From contig NC_085138.1 of NCBI RefSeq assembly GCF_035046485.1, positions 11,750,759 through 11,814,758 of the forward strand: 64,000 nt of DNA. Reading direction: 5' to 3'. Below, piece by piece: positions 22,199 to 32,560 of the stretch. The translations under genes were made by a program, and so were the position numbers. This stretch comes from Aedes albopictus (lineage: Eukaryota; Arthropoda; Insecta; Diptera; Culicidae). Below the pieces are notes generated by a model that had not been told where the DNA came from, did not search any database, and saw only the letters and a list, made by a program, of their open reading frames with translations. The first letter of the stretch is position 1, and every line of letters begins with the position of its first letter.

Positions 22199-22848
22199 CA
22201 CTAGGCCGTCCCTATTTTTGCAAAAGTTGGAAATGTAAAAAGTTCAATATTGCAAAACGATCGTTTTAGCTAAAAAACCATCATGCCAAAATTTGAAGTC
22301 CCTATCTCAAGGCTAAGTGGTCCCCCACGGGGCCTAAAGTTCTCAAAAATTGTATGGGGTCAAAAAAATCATGAAATTTTTTCGACGAAAAAAATATCCT
22401 ATTTTACTAGAATCGGTGATTTTAGGACCCTGAAGGGCCAAAAATGTGCTCAGAATTGCGATATTTCTTTTCGTTTTTGAGTTATCGGACAAAATATGGC
22501 AGGTTTCCTCAGGCATTTCATAAAATGGTCAAAATGTTCATTTTTAGGTAGTTTTTTGTCAATAACTCAGAAACGAAAAGAGATATCGCAATTCTGAGCA
22601 CATTTTTGGCCCTTTAGGGTTCTAAAATCACCGATTCTAGTAGAATAGGATATTTTTTTCGTCGAAAAAATTTTATGATTTTTTTGACCCCATACAATTT
22701 TTGAGAACTTTAGGCCCCGTGGGGGACCACTTAGCCTTGAGATAGGGACTTCAAATTTTGGCATGATGGTTTTTTAGCTAAAACGATCGTTTTGCAATAT
22801 TGAACTTTTAACATTTCCAACTTTTGCAAAAATAGGGACGGCCTAGTG
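22199..22848. mobile_element. 650-bp near-perfect palindromic element
   Basis: Arms of about 290 bp (22199-22488 and 22559-22848) are nearly identical inverted copies around a ~70-bp loop. Both begin CACTAGGCCGTCCCTATTTTTG. The two opposed 65-codon frames (22283-22480 plus; 22567-22764 minus) differ at only two residues, which shows the arm identity, not a gene. AA flanks both ends (22197-22198, 22849-22850). Transcription through it would give a long double-stranded hairpin. Confidence 0.85.
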
Positions 22849-22850
22849 AA

Positions 22851-23450
22851 CACCCGGGACGATCTACTTTTGACAGAAATGCAATATTTTCTTTGTTTTA
22901 AAACATTTTACCCCGGAGTTTTTTTATAGTCAAGGGGAATAGTTGTGCTAAAAAATGCATGGTACCTCCCCCCTTTGCACTCTCCCCCCTTTTGCTGGTA
23001 GCCGAAAATACGTGGCTTTTTTATTTGTATTTTTTATGAATTCTACATGTTTTTGCTCAAATTTCATCGTTTTGCTTATCATCAATAGTTTTTGCTGATC
23101 CTTGACATGGAATGTATTACTACTCATCATAGTCTGTTGAAGTTTTGATCCCAGAGCTACTCTAAGGCCTCCAAAATACTCCGCAGTTTGTGTCACAAAT
23201 CCAACATTCTAAACCAAAATTGATACACGATGAACCATCACAAAACATAGTCTACGATACTCAGAAAGCCTCAAAGCACTACTAGAAAATTTATGGTACA
23301 TGAATTGGATGATCTAGGTCATCTAAACTACTCTGGAATTCATTTTCATAAGATCTACAACATCTACCATCATTTGTGTTCACTCTGTTCAAGAAATTTA
23401 CTCACGTTGATGTCCATTAGACCTCGCTATGTTACGAGCAATTCAATATT
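22851..23450. other. Spacer with dispersed-repeat words, no gene
   Basis: GGTCATCTAAACTACTCTGGAATT near 23317 recurs with changes at 23755 and 42500, which suggests an old dispersed repeat. No gene is supported. Confidence 0.4.
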
Positions 23451-23452
23451 GT

Positions 23453-23758
23453 GGTAGTTCAACTCGCTGTAACTTTTCGAAAAGGGGCATCAAATATGTC
23501 ACAAATGATCAAAATTTCATTGCATTCGGTTCATTTAATTCGATATAACAGCTCAAAGTTGGCTCGAATAATTATACCTTTTTCTATAATCTTTATAACT
23601 TCGTGTAGAAAGGTCCGATCATTCCCAAATTTGAACCACTGATACACAACAGTAAAAATTTGAGCATATTTGATGCCCTTTCCGAAAAGTTACAGCGAGT
23701 TGAACATTTTTTGAAAAGTGAAAATTTTACCTGTTCCATTTATTTTGAGTATCCCCTG
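23453..23758. mobile_element. Partial TA-flanked foldback element
   Basis: It is closely related to the element at 49481-50401: AACTTTTCGAAAAGG, CATTGCATTCGGTTC, ATAACAGCTCAAAGTTGGCT and ATAACTTCGTG are shared. The right end ATCCCCTG is followed by TA. The left terminus is missing and the loop is deleted. Confidence 0.7.
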
Positions 23759-23859
23759 TAGGTCATCCAAACTATTCTGGAATTTAGACCTTCAAAATCC
23801 ACAAGCTCTACTCTTGAATCTCTTTACTTTATCGGTTAAGCTTCTCCAAAAAAAAAAAC

Positions 23860-25110
23860 CCTTTAGGAATTCCTCTAAGACTTTCGCTAATAATTCTGCG
23901 AAGAATCTTTACAGATATTCTGCCAATAATTCCTGGAAGCATTCATACTGGAATTTTTCAAGAAATTCATCGAAAATTTATCCAAGAGTTCCTCCAAGAA
24001 TTCTACCAGAAATTCCCACAAGAATCCCTTCAGAGTTTTTCCACCAGAAATTCAAGATTCGCTCCAGATATTACTCTAAAACTTCTGCCAAGAATTCCTC
24101 AAAGAATCCCTCTAGGTATTTCTCCAGGAATTCCTCATAGACTTCCGCCAAGAAATTCTCCAAGCATTCCTCCGGGGATTCTTCCAAGCTTTTCTTCAGA
24201 AGTTCTCCAAGAATTCCTCTATGATTTTTTTCAAGCTCTCAAGAAATTTCTTCTGAAATCCCTCAAAGAATTTCTCCAGTAACCTGCAGAAAGTCGCCCA
24301 GATTTTTTTCCAAAAATTATTCCAGAGATTCATCCGAGATTACTTTCAGGCATTTCTCCCGAAATTCCTCCAGGAATTCGTGTAAAAAATTTTCCAGGAA
24401 TTCCAACAGAAATTACTTCAGGAAATCCTCCAGGATTCAGGAATTCATCGAAGATTTCTCCCAGGAATTCCTCCGAGGATTTTTTTCCAAGAATTCTTCC
24501 AGAAATTCTTTCATGAACACCCCTAGGGTCCTTCAGGAAACCTTTGGTAATTCCTCAAGAAAATACTCCTGGGATTACTCTAAGAAGTCGTCCGAAAGTT
24601 CCTTCAGGGATTTCCTCTGAAATTTCTCCGAAAATTGTTAAGGAATTACGCCAAAAATTCCTTACGGAATTCTTCCAGGAATTCCTTCAGGAGTTCTTCC
24701 AAGAACTCTTTCAAGAGTTTCTTAATAAATTCTTCTTGGAATTCCACCAGGAAGTCCTGGACAAATTCCTCAAGGAATTGGCCCAAGAATTCATCCAGGA
24801 ATTCCTCCAAGACATATGCCTAGAACTTTTCTAAAAATTCCACCGGGAATTGCTCCAAGGTTGTTTTCATGAAATTCCTTCCCCAAGAATTTCTCCAGGG
24901 GTCTCTCTAAAACTTCTGACAAGAATCCGATCAGGAATATCACCAAGGTTTTTTCATGAAATTCCTTCAAGAATTCATCAAAAAATCTTTCAGAAATTCC
25001 TTCATAAATACCTGCAAAATTCTTTAGGAAACCTCTGGAAATTCCACAAAAAAATAATCCTGGGACAACCTTAGAGATTCTTCCGAGAATTCCTTCAGGT
25101 AACTCTCCAG
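23860..25110 (+). repeat. Degenerate 12-bp minisatellite (CTCCAGGAATTC orientation)
   Basis: The same family as the core of element A, in the same orientation. It directly precedes the SINE that holds element B. No hAT-like terminus was found at its borders. The many short frames (for example 24544-24834) are by-products. Confidence 0.85.
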
Positions 25111-25319
25111 GAACTGCTCCGATACAAATTTGTGTTGTGTGAATGCAAATGCAAATACATTTTCGATTGTGGTGGACGCAACAGAGCTTAGGTACATGCA
25201 TTCATATGTTCGCAGCCAATGAATGCAAGAATCAGCCATCGGTTGCTCTTCTTCCCACAGTACAGTAAAATGAAATCTATCATATTCGCCTGCAATTGAC
25301 AACCATACACGTCGCATTA
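25111..25319. other. Short non-repetitive segment
   Basis: TACAAATTTGTGTTGTGTGAATGC to GTCGCATTATCTTTACGTCC. It is not array-like, lies just 5' of the SINE half, and no gene was recognised. Confidence 0.3.
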
Positions 25320-25480
25320 TCTTTACGTCCAGCAAGCCCAAATAGCCACTGACGTAAAGGCGTGGATATTCATGATCGACCATGCTGAGGGTGACGGACT
25401 CGATTTCTGGTCGGTCCTGGAACTTTCTGAAATAGAAGTTTTCCTTGTGCTTCTCACACGATACACACATGCAAAATGAT
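25320..25480 (+). mobile_element. SINE, 5' part (split by element B)
   Basis: AAATAGCCACTGACGTAAAGG, CATGCTGAGGGTGACGG, CTCGATTTCTGGTCGGTCC and CACACGATACACACATGC align with the SINE at 14632-14906. The B box is mutated (GACTCGATTTC). The copy breaks at GCAAAATGAT, exactly where element B starts. Its 3' part resumes at 32755. Confidence 0.75.
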
Positions 25481-25628
25481 CATTGGCGTAGCTAGAGGGG
25501 TGGCCTGGGGGCCAGTCCCTCTCCAGAATCCGCCAGCACCCCCCCCCCCCCAGATTTTTTTCATGACTTTATGTATGGAAATCAGAAAAAAAAAACCATA
25601 ATGACAAACACAGATCTATAGTAGAAAT

Positions 25629-25756
25629 TTATTTAACCCTCAAGCGATCGTGCTGTTGTATTTTGTACAACACGTTGAAAAAATCTCGCTTTTTGTACTC
25701 AGCATCAGCGTGGTGCTGGCGGTGGTGATCAACCGCGCGAGTTATGGAAGGTTAAT
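25629..25756 (+). mobile_element. ~120-bp MITE (same family as 21113-21236)
   Basis: AACCCTCAAGCGATCG... to ...GAGTTATGGAAGGTTAA is inserted in the right-end zone of element B. The ends are short inverted AACC(C/T)TC. Confidence 0.65.
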
Positions 25757-25779
25757 ATAATATGTGATAAAATTGATAG

Positions 25780-28156
25780 TTATTGTACACAGGATATATT
25801 CCTGAGAGAATCGCAGAACGGGTTTGTGAATAAACTAGTTTGATAGAATTCCGGAGCAATTCCTTGAAGAATCTCTAGAGAAATCTCTGGAGGAATTCCT
25901 GGATAAATTCGTAGAGGAATTCCTGGAGGAATTTCTGAAGAAATATCTGATAAAACCCTGGAAGAATCCCTGAAGGCATTCCAGGAGCAATTCCTGGAGG
26001 ACTCCCTGAAGAAATTCCTGGATGAATTCATGTAGCAAACCCTGGAAGAAATCTTGAAGAAATCTCTGGATGAATTACTGGAGGCTTCTTCCCTAGAGGA
26101 AATCTGGTAAGAATCCCCGGAGAAATTTCTGATGAAATCTCTTGAGGAATTCCTGGAGGAATCCTTAGAGAAATTTCTGAAGAAATTCTTGGAAGAATTC
26201 CTGGGAGAATTCTTGGAAAAATCCCTGAGAAATTCCTGGATGAATCCTTAGAGAAATTTCTGGAGAAATCCTGAAAGAACTCCTGGGGGAATCCTTGGAA
26301 AAATCCCTGGAGGAATCGCTGGAGGAATTCCTAGAGGAATCTCTGATGCAATTACTAGAGGAATCTTAGGAGTAATGCATGGAGGAACTTCTGGACAAAT
26401 TCTTGGCGGAATCCTTGGAGGCATTTCTGAAAGTAGAATACCTGGAGGAATTCCTGCAGAAATCGCTCGAGAAATTCTTGGAGGAATCCCTGGAGGAATT
26501 TCTGAAGGAATAATTTGGAGAAAATATAATTCTTGATGAAATTCGTGGATTGCCTGGAGCAATCCCTGGATAAATTCCAAAAAAAAACCCTGGTGGAATC
26601 GCTAGAGAAACTCCGGGAGGGACCTCTGGTAGAATTCCTGAAGCAATCCCTAGATGAATTCCTTGAAAATTCTCTGGAGAAATTCCTGGAAGAATTAGAG
26701 GAGGAATTACTGGAGGAAACCTTGAAGGAATCCCTGCAAGATTTCCAGGAGAAATTCCTGGAGGACTCCCTGAAAAATTTCCTGGATGAATTCCCGTAGC
26801 AAACCCTGGAAGAAGTCCTGAAGAAATCCCTAGATTAATTCCTGTAGGATTCCCTAGAGGAAATCTGGGTGGAATCCCCCGCGAAATATCTGAAGAAACC
26901 TCTTGAGGAATGTCTTGGGGAATTCTTAGAGAAATCTCTGAAGAAATTCTTGAAAGAATTCCTGGGGGAATTCTTGAAACAATCCCTGACGAATTCCGGG
27001 AGGAATCTCTGAAGCAATTTCTGGAGAAATTTCAGGAAAATGCCTGGAGGAACTTCTGAACAAATTCCTGGCGGAATCTTAGGAGGTATTGCTGGGGAAA
27101 TCCCTTGAGGAGTTCTTGGAGAAATTCCGTGGATCTATTCCTGAAAGAATTCCTGGAGGAATCCTTGAATGAACTCCAGGAGGAATCTCTTGGGAATTCT
27201 GTGAAAAATCCCTGGAGAAGTTTCTGAAGAAATTCCTAGAAAAAATCCTAGAGCAATTCCCAGAAGAATTTCTGGAGGAATTCTTGGAGAAATATCTGGA
27301 AGAATCCTAAGAGGAATCCTTGGAGAACTTTCTGAATAAATTCCTAAGGGAATTCACAGAGAAATTGCTGAAGAAAACTCTTGAAGAAAAATTCCTAGAT
27401 AAACTCCTGGAGAAATTCCCGGAAGAATTCCCGGAAAAATCTCTGGAAAATTCCAGGAGGAATTCCTGAAAAAAATCCTGTAATAATTTCTGAAGGAATC
27501 CATGGAGAATTTCCTGGAGACGTTTGTGGAGGAATTGCTTTAAAAATTCCTGGAGGAATTTCTATAGGAATTTCCGAAGAAATTCTTGGATCAGTTGCAA
27601 AAAAAATTCTGGAGGAATTCCTGAAGAAATACCTGGGGTAATTCATGGCCGAATTCTTAGTAGAGTTCCTGGAAGAATCCCTGGAGAAATTCCTGGATGA
27701 AATTTCTGGATAAATTCCGTGAGAAATTCCTGGGGGAACTTCTGCAGGAATCCTTGGAGGATTTCCTGGAAGATTCCTGAAGAAATCTTTGAAGGAATCC
27801 CTTGAGAACTCTCTCGAGAAATTCCCAGAGAATTTCCTTGAAGTTCCAAAGGAACACTTTCAGGAGAAATCCCTGGATGAATTACTGGAGGAATCCCTGG
27901 GGGAATCTCTATAGGAATTCTTTGAGGTATCTCTAGAGGAATACTTGTTGAAATCTCCGAAAGAATTCCTAGAGGAATTTCTCAAGCAATTCCAAGAGGA
28001 ATTCCCGGATGAATCCCTGTAGGAATTTTTAGAGGAATCCAAACAGGAATTCCCAGAGGAATCCTGGGAAAATTCCTGGAGGAATTTCTGGAAGAATCCC
28101 TGGAAAAATTCCTGAAGAAATCCAAGGATCAATTTCTGATGGAATTTTAGAAGGAG
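25780..28156 (-). repeat. Core minisatellite of element B, first part
   Basis: About 2.4 kb of GAATTCCTGGAG-type units, the reverse orientation of the array in element A. All six frames of the unit are free of stops (EFLE, NSWR and IPGG on this strand). ORFs such as 26533-26799 and 27860-28132 are by-products. Confidence 0.9.
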
Positions 28157-28757
28157 TGTTACGGGTATAAATATTTGTTACAATTATAAGACAGAATAAT
28201 TGTTAAATGTGTTATAAATTCTATATTCGTGCGTTCTTTGTGTTATATGTTTTATTTTAACTTGTAAATATTCCCCGAGTTTTAATATACATTTATAGGG
28301 TTCTGGAAAAATAGAGGCCCATGAAATGCAATCCAATATTGATTGTCAACATTCAGGCTATTTCGGGCAGCAGTCAAGTGCTAGAGATGTAAACCTTTCC
28401 CTGCCACGGACTTCAAGTTGTTGAGCTCAAGTATCGAACCCTGAAGCGGGATGCCCAATTAGGATTAGTTTTCCTAGACAAAACCAAGCTATGAACACAG
28501 CGTCAAATACTGTGAACTAAAAGGCAAACTGCCGAATAAAATACAATTCCAGGATGACTGACGGACCCAAATCAATAAATGAAACCTCGTCATCCTGTGA
28601 TCGGAAGAGGTTATCCATCTGGATAACAGGGCACATTTATGTATGTGTTGTGTTGCGTCGATTTGTGATGTCTGTATATTGTGCTTTTGTAAGGTTCTAT
28701 GTGTATCGTGATGTGATGATGCTTTGTAATAATTTGTTTTCTTTTATTTTTGTAACA
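28157..28757 (+). mobile_element. LTR of Ty3/gypsy-like element
   Basis: 601 bp beginning TGTTACGGGTATAAATATTTG and ending TTTTGTAACA, so TG...CA with short inverted ends TGTTAC/GTAACA. It is followed directly by a primer-binding site. A second copy of the LTR lies at 55912-56500. It points plus, whereas the adjoining gag-pol points minus, so it is not a normal flanking LTR of that fragment. Confidence 0.85.
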
Positions 28758-28775
28758 TGGCGCCCAACGTGGGGC
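28758..28775 (+). other. Primer-binding site
   Basis: TGGCGCCCAACGTGGGGC directly abuts the CA end of the LTR. It starts with TGG, the complement of a tRNA CCA end, and resembles retroviral and gypsy-type primer sites. I do not assign the tRNA. Confidence 0.75.
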
Positions 28776-29557
28776 GTTGGATAGGCTTCCGGCACCACTA
28801 CGGTGTTCAGCTTGCGCGCGTCCAGACACAATCTCATACTTCCATCCTTCTTTTTAACTGTGACGATCGGGTTATTCCATGGACAACAGTTGGTCTCCTC
28901 GATCACGTTCAGGCTGAGCATCCGGTCTACCTCCTTGTTTATGTCGTTCAAAAGAAAACGAGACACTGGGTAGTACCGTTGTTTGATGGGTGCTGCATTG
29001 CCGGTATCTATTTGATGTTCGTAGAGGTGCGTACGTCCAAGTTTCCCGATGTTCTCTGAAGTAGGGAAGAAAGCAATGGTATCCTCAAGCTCACGTTGTT
29101 CTTCATCGGATAGCGATCGTAATTTGTCCGAGTCTACATCGGAGTCCACTTGTACGCCACAAACCTTCACGCTTACTCCAAAGTACTGCCAAAAGTCTAC
29201 CCCGAGAATGAGAATGTCCGGAAGTGTGCGGACACATAGGAGTGGTAGTGTTCGCTTTCTATTGTTGTATTCTATTGGCAGGTGTACGTAAAAGCTGGCG
29301 TCGTGCAGTGTGTTATCCGCGGTGCTGATGGTGCCTTGTACTTGGAACTTTTTAAGTCCTAATTCTTCTGCTAGCTTTGTCAGATTACCTCCGAGGACAC
29401 TGCATGTCGCACCGCTATCCAGTAATCCTTTTAGGGGTCGGCCCAGTACCGTGATGTCCGCATATGGTCTATTGTCAGTTGTTGTTGGATTTATGATTGT
29501 GGAAACTATTTTGCGGAATGTGGGTATGTCTGCTAAGTGGGGAATTGGAGGATTGGT

Positions 29558-29605
29558 GGGAGAATCAATGCCCCTTTTACTTGATTCTCCCTCTACCGGT
29601 TTCCC
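29558..29605 (-). promoter_or_regulatory. Programmed -1 ribosomal frameshift signal
   Basis: On the minus strand the heptamer G GGA AAC (29605-29599) sits in the gag reading frame, two codons before the gag TAG (29595-29593). A 7-nt spacer (29598-29592) leads into GGGAGAATCAA (29591-29581), which pairs perfectly with TTGATTCTCCC (29568-29558) across a 12-nt loop. Pol lies in the -1 frame. Heptamer, spacer length and stem match the established X XXY YYZ retroviral design. A GGGG in the loop could pair with a downstream CCCC to form a pseudoknot (inference). Confidence 0.85.
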
Positions 29606-31635
29606 GTCAGAGGGTTTCTGTTAGCTCCGGCCAGTTGTTTCCATCTAGAAGCACAAGACGGGCAGTTTCGGGTGGTGACTCCTTTATTGCCGCAACTGTA
29701 GCAGAATGTGTAGGTTTTCGGGCTAGGACACATTGGATATGTATGACCTTGGTTTCCACATTGCCAGCACGTAACCGCTGTTGACCTGGAGCGCGTGTCA
29801 GGCATGCGAGCCTCCTGACCTGTTTCTCGATCTCTTGGCCAAGTTCCTCTAGCTTGTATTGCGTTGATTTCTGCAGGTTCCTCTATTGCTTCTTCCCATT
29901 GGATTGCAAGTTGTTGTCGAGCTTCTTCCTCCTCGAGGATGTCCTCCGGATGAATCTCTTCTACTTGTTCGTTTGCCTCTTGGGATATAGCATTAACTTG
30001 CTGTCGGTACTGTGGTCCTACGGGATTACCGCGTGGAGGACGGTTTAAGGTCGGGTTGTCAGCTCTGTTCCATGCTGGCGATCCTGGGTTTCTGTTGCGC
30101 ATACAATAGGATCTGGATACTGCGAAGTCGCGACAAACTGCTACCAGTTCTTTGACCGATGTTGCTCTTGCGGCCGAGGCAATGGGTGCGAAATCAGCAT
30201 TGAGATGAGATTTCAGTATGAAAAGCTTCTCAGACTCTGGTAATGGAGGCTCCACGATCTCAAATGCTGCTACCAAATCTCTGTAAAATTTGGCGAACGG
30301 TTCATTTGGCTCCTGGAATCGGAGATAGAGATCCTGTTTTACGATTTCGGAGTAATTCGGTGGTAAGAATTCTCTTTTTATCTCTAGCTTGAAATCGTTC
30401 CAGTCGCGAAGGTACATATAGTACCGCGTGTACCACTGTAATGCGCTGCCCTTTAACAGGTGTTTTATGGATCTTAGCAGAGTTGTCTCATTGACCCCTT
30501 CTGTTATGGCATATGTCGTCACCATGTTCAGGAACTCGCCCAGCAAGATGGTATTTGCTTGACCCGCGTACTCAAAAGGCCATTTGTAAATCGGTTGCGA
30601 GTTTTGTGGTCTGCTTTGGTAAGATCTTCTTGGCCATCTCATTTCTGGTGGTTGAGGGTGTTGGTATGTTTGATTGGTGGTAGTTCCATACTGTTGATTC
30701 GCTGTATTTGGCATACCCTGGCCATAGTGATCCTCTGGTCTGTTTGGGAGGTCTGGAGTCATTCTGTCATTCTGTTGAAGAGATGTGTTGCTTGTTGTAC
30801 GCATCGATGGTTTGTTTTGGTTTTGTTGTAGTGTACCAAATGTCCCAATGGGAACGTTATTCTGTTGTTCAGCTGGTTCTCTCTCCGGACGCCATCCTTG
30901 TAGGTTTGTTGGAGCTGGATCTACCGCATGTTGGTCTTTCTGCAATCGGAGTTGATACAGTTGCTGTTGGATCTGTAACTCTCGTTCAAGTTGTTCTTGC
31001 TGCATCCGTTGTAGTTCAATTTGCTTTTGTAGAAGCAGTTGCTGTTCCTGGAGTTGTCGCATCTGGTCCAAGTGTTGTTCTGCCGAGATATGATGAGACG
31101 GTGTTTGACGTTCATTCCTTGTGTTTACGCTGGATTGCAGTTGCGCGTTTTTCAGTCGCTCTAGGACCTCTGCGTCATCTGGCAGAATGGCATCGTTGGA
31201 TTCAGGAATCGTATTTGGTATGTCCAAAATGGTTGTATCAACGAAAAAATCATTGATTTTGCGAAGCGACAGCTCTACTACGTCCTCTAGTTGTTTCACG
31301 TATCCTGCCAAGTGCTTGTCGATGATCATCTGCAGCCGTGATCGGTAGTGTAGAAGTTTGCTCCTGCAAACGGCGAGCTCTAGTGCATCTTCCTTCTCCA
31401 AGCCCTTTCTTACTCGATCATTGATGGACTGCAATTTGACTTGACAGTGTCGCAAGTGGTCCTCTTGCGAAATTACATGATCCGCACAGGCTGGCATCTC
31501 CATGTTGACACGCTCCTTCTCGATATGTTCCCGCAACCTGCTTGTCTTCTCCCTCTTGGTTCGCCTTTGCTGGTCTTCGTTCCTCAGCTGCAACTCAAAG
31601 TCGAGTTCTCCATCCGACAGATGCAGGATATCCAT
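29593..31635 (-). CDS. gag: Gag polyprotein of Ty3/gypsy-like retrotransposon
   Basis: An intact 680-residue frame. Gag assembles the particle that packages the element RNA. Residues ~1-90 are charged and helical. Residues ~185-240 are a Gln/Leu-rich coiled coil (QLQEQQLLLQKQIELQRMQ). A Pro/Asn/Gln-rich linker follows. The retrotransposon Gag core is at ~350-510 (ALQWYTRYY, EFLPPNYSEIVKQDLYLRF, FAKFYRDLV). The C-end has two zinc-knuckle-like motifs: CWQCGNQGHTYPMC at 623-636, complete CCHC, and CYSCGNKGVTTRNC at 645-658, where the His position is Val. The ATG start is 5' of MDILHLSDGELDF, with ~70 bp of leader before an inverted duplication. The frame ends in the frameshift overlap with pol. 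Plus-strand ORFs here are shadows. Good ORF integrity suggests a recent copy despite the rearranged ends. Confidence 0.9.
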   Translation of the reverse strand: MDILHLSDGELDFELQLRNEDQQRRTKREKTSRLREHIEKERVNMEMPACADHVISQEDHLRHCQVKLQSINDRVRKGLEKEDALELAVCRSKLLHYRSRLQMIIDKHLAGYVKQLEDVVELSLRKINDFFVDTTILDIPNTIPESNDAILPDDAEVLERLKNAQLQSSVNTRNERQTPSHHISAEQHLDQMRQLQEQQLLLQKQIELQRMQQEQLERELQIQQQLYQLRLQKDQHAVDPAPTNLQGWRPEREPAEQQNNVPIGTFGTLQQNQNKPSMRTTSNTSLQQNDRMTPDLPNRPEDHYGQGMPNTANQQYGTTTNQTYQHPQPPEMRWPRRSYQSRPQNSQPIYKWPFEYAGQANTILLGEFLNMVTTYAITEGVNETTLLRSIKHLLKGSALQWYTRYYMYLRDWNDFKLEIKREFLPPNYSEIVKQDLYLRFQEPNEPFAKFYRDLVAAFEIVEPPLPESEKLFILKSHLNADFAPIASAARATSVKELVAVCRDFAVSRSYCMRNRNPGSPAWNRADNPTLNRPPRGNPVGPQYRQQVNAISQEANEQVEEIHPEDILEEEEARQQLAIQWEEAIEEPAEINAIQARGTWPRDRETGQEARMPDTRSRSTAVTCWQCGNQGHTYPMCPSPKTYTFCYSCGNKGVTTRNCPSCASRWKQLAGANRNPLTGNR

Positions 31636-31720
31636 TTTCAGAACTCACACGACACGACTCACTATCACACTTCACAATTGACCGATTCGCGAACTGAAAA
31701 ATCGTGGATATCCTGCATCT
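31619..31720. repeat. Inverted duplication of the gag start
   Basis: CAGATGCAGGATATCCA (31619 on, gag codons 1-6 read on the minus strand) is repeated inverted as TGGATATCCTGCATCTG (to 31720). Between them lies the short gag leader. The duplication forms the border between the retrotransposon fragment and the 12-bp array. No upstream LTR is present. Confidence 0.8.
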
Positions 31721-32560
31721 GAAGAAATCCCATAAGGAAGTAGGTACCGAAGAAATCGTTAAAACTCCTGAGGTAACTCTGAAGGAATCCTGAAGAGTAC
31801 ATAGAGGAAATCTTGGAGGAATCCCAGTAGCAGTTCCCGAAGGAATCCCTGGAAGCGTTCCTTAAGAAACCCCAGGGGGAATCTCGGAAGCAATCCCAAG
31901 ATGAACTCCCAAAGGAATCATTAAACAGTTCCTGGAGGAAGTCTTTGATTAATTCCTGGATGAGTTTCTGAAAGAACTCCAGGAGAAATTCCTGAAGGAA
32001 TCCCAAGAAGAGGTCTTGTAGGCATTTTTTAAATAATCCTGAAGGTTGTTCCTGAAAGAATTACAGATAGAATTCCCGGGTGAATCCCTGGAAGAAGTTT
32101 TTGAGTAATTTGTGAAGAAACCCCATGATGAATCCCGGAAGCAATCCCATGAGGAATTCCTCAGGTAATCTCAGGAGAGCTTTCTTAGCGAGTTCCTGGA
32201 AGAATTTCTGTAGGAATCCCTGGATAAAAAATCTGAAAAAATTCATGTCTGCAGAAATGTCTGGACGAATTATTTCGTCGAAATACTTCGAATAATTCCA
32301 GATGGACCTATTGGAGCAATCTCTAGCCAAATTCTGGAAGGAATATATGGAGAAATCCCTGAAGAAATCTCTGAAGGAATACCTGCAGACATACCATAAA
32401 GGATTTCTGGAGAAACTTCGAAAACAGCATTTGAACAATCACTGGAGGAACCTCTAAAGATATCCCAGGACGAATCTCTGAAGAAATATGTGGTGGATTC
32501 AATAGATGAATTCTTGAAGGAATCTCTGAAGCAATTCATGATGGAATCACTGCAGCAAGC
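31721..32560 (-). repeat. Core minisatellite of element B, second part
   Basis: GAATTCCTGGAG-type units continue after the retrotransposon fragment. From about 32270 they align with the reverse complement of 10600-10860 and with 53050-53290, including GAGCAATTCATGATGG/CCATAGCTTGC-like blocks. This shows common descent of the three copies and not independent expansion. Confidence 0.8.

Larger units (their letters stand above)
28757..29620 (-). pseudogene. pol: Gypsy-like pol: protease and start of reverse transcriptase (truncated)
   Basis: An open minus-strand frame from 29620 runs -1 relative to gag. It first gives a short linker, then a retropepsin with the catalytic motif LLDSGATCSVLGG (Asp codon at 29419-29417) and the flap/third-motif region LPDILILGVDF. 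It continues (ATG at 29170) into the reverse-transcriptase fingers: IKQRYYPVSRF, CCPWNNPIVTVKKKDGS and LCLDARKLN. The homology stops at PTPHV, where the DNA turns into an inverted primer site and LTR; the frame only closes at 28697 inside LTR sequence. The rest of RT, RNase H and integrase are absent. Expression would need the -1 frameshift at 29599-29605. The protein is a partial Ty3/gypsy Pol. Confidence 0.85.

Noticed and set aside
22283..22764. Pair of 65-residue homologous proteins on opposite strands
   Set aside because: They are the two arms of one palindrome; near-identity in opposite orientation reflects DNA symmetry, not gene duplication.
30921..31256. Asn/Ser-rich or Val-rich proteins inside the gag region
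   Set aside because: Shadows of the long minus-strand gag frame, created by its Gln-rich codons.
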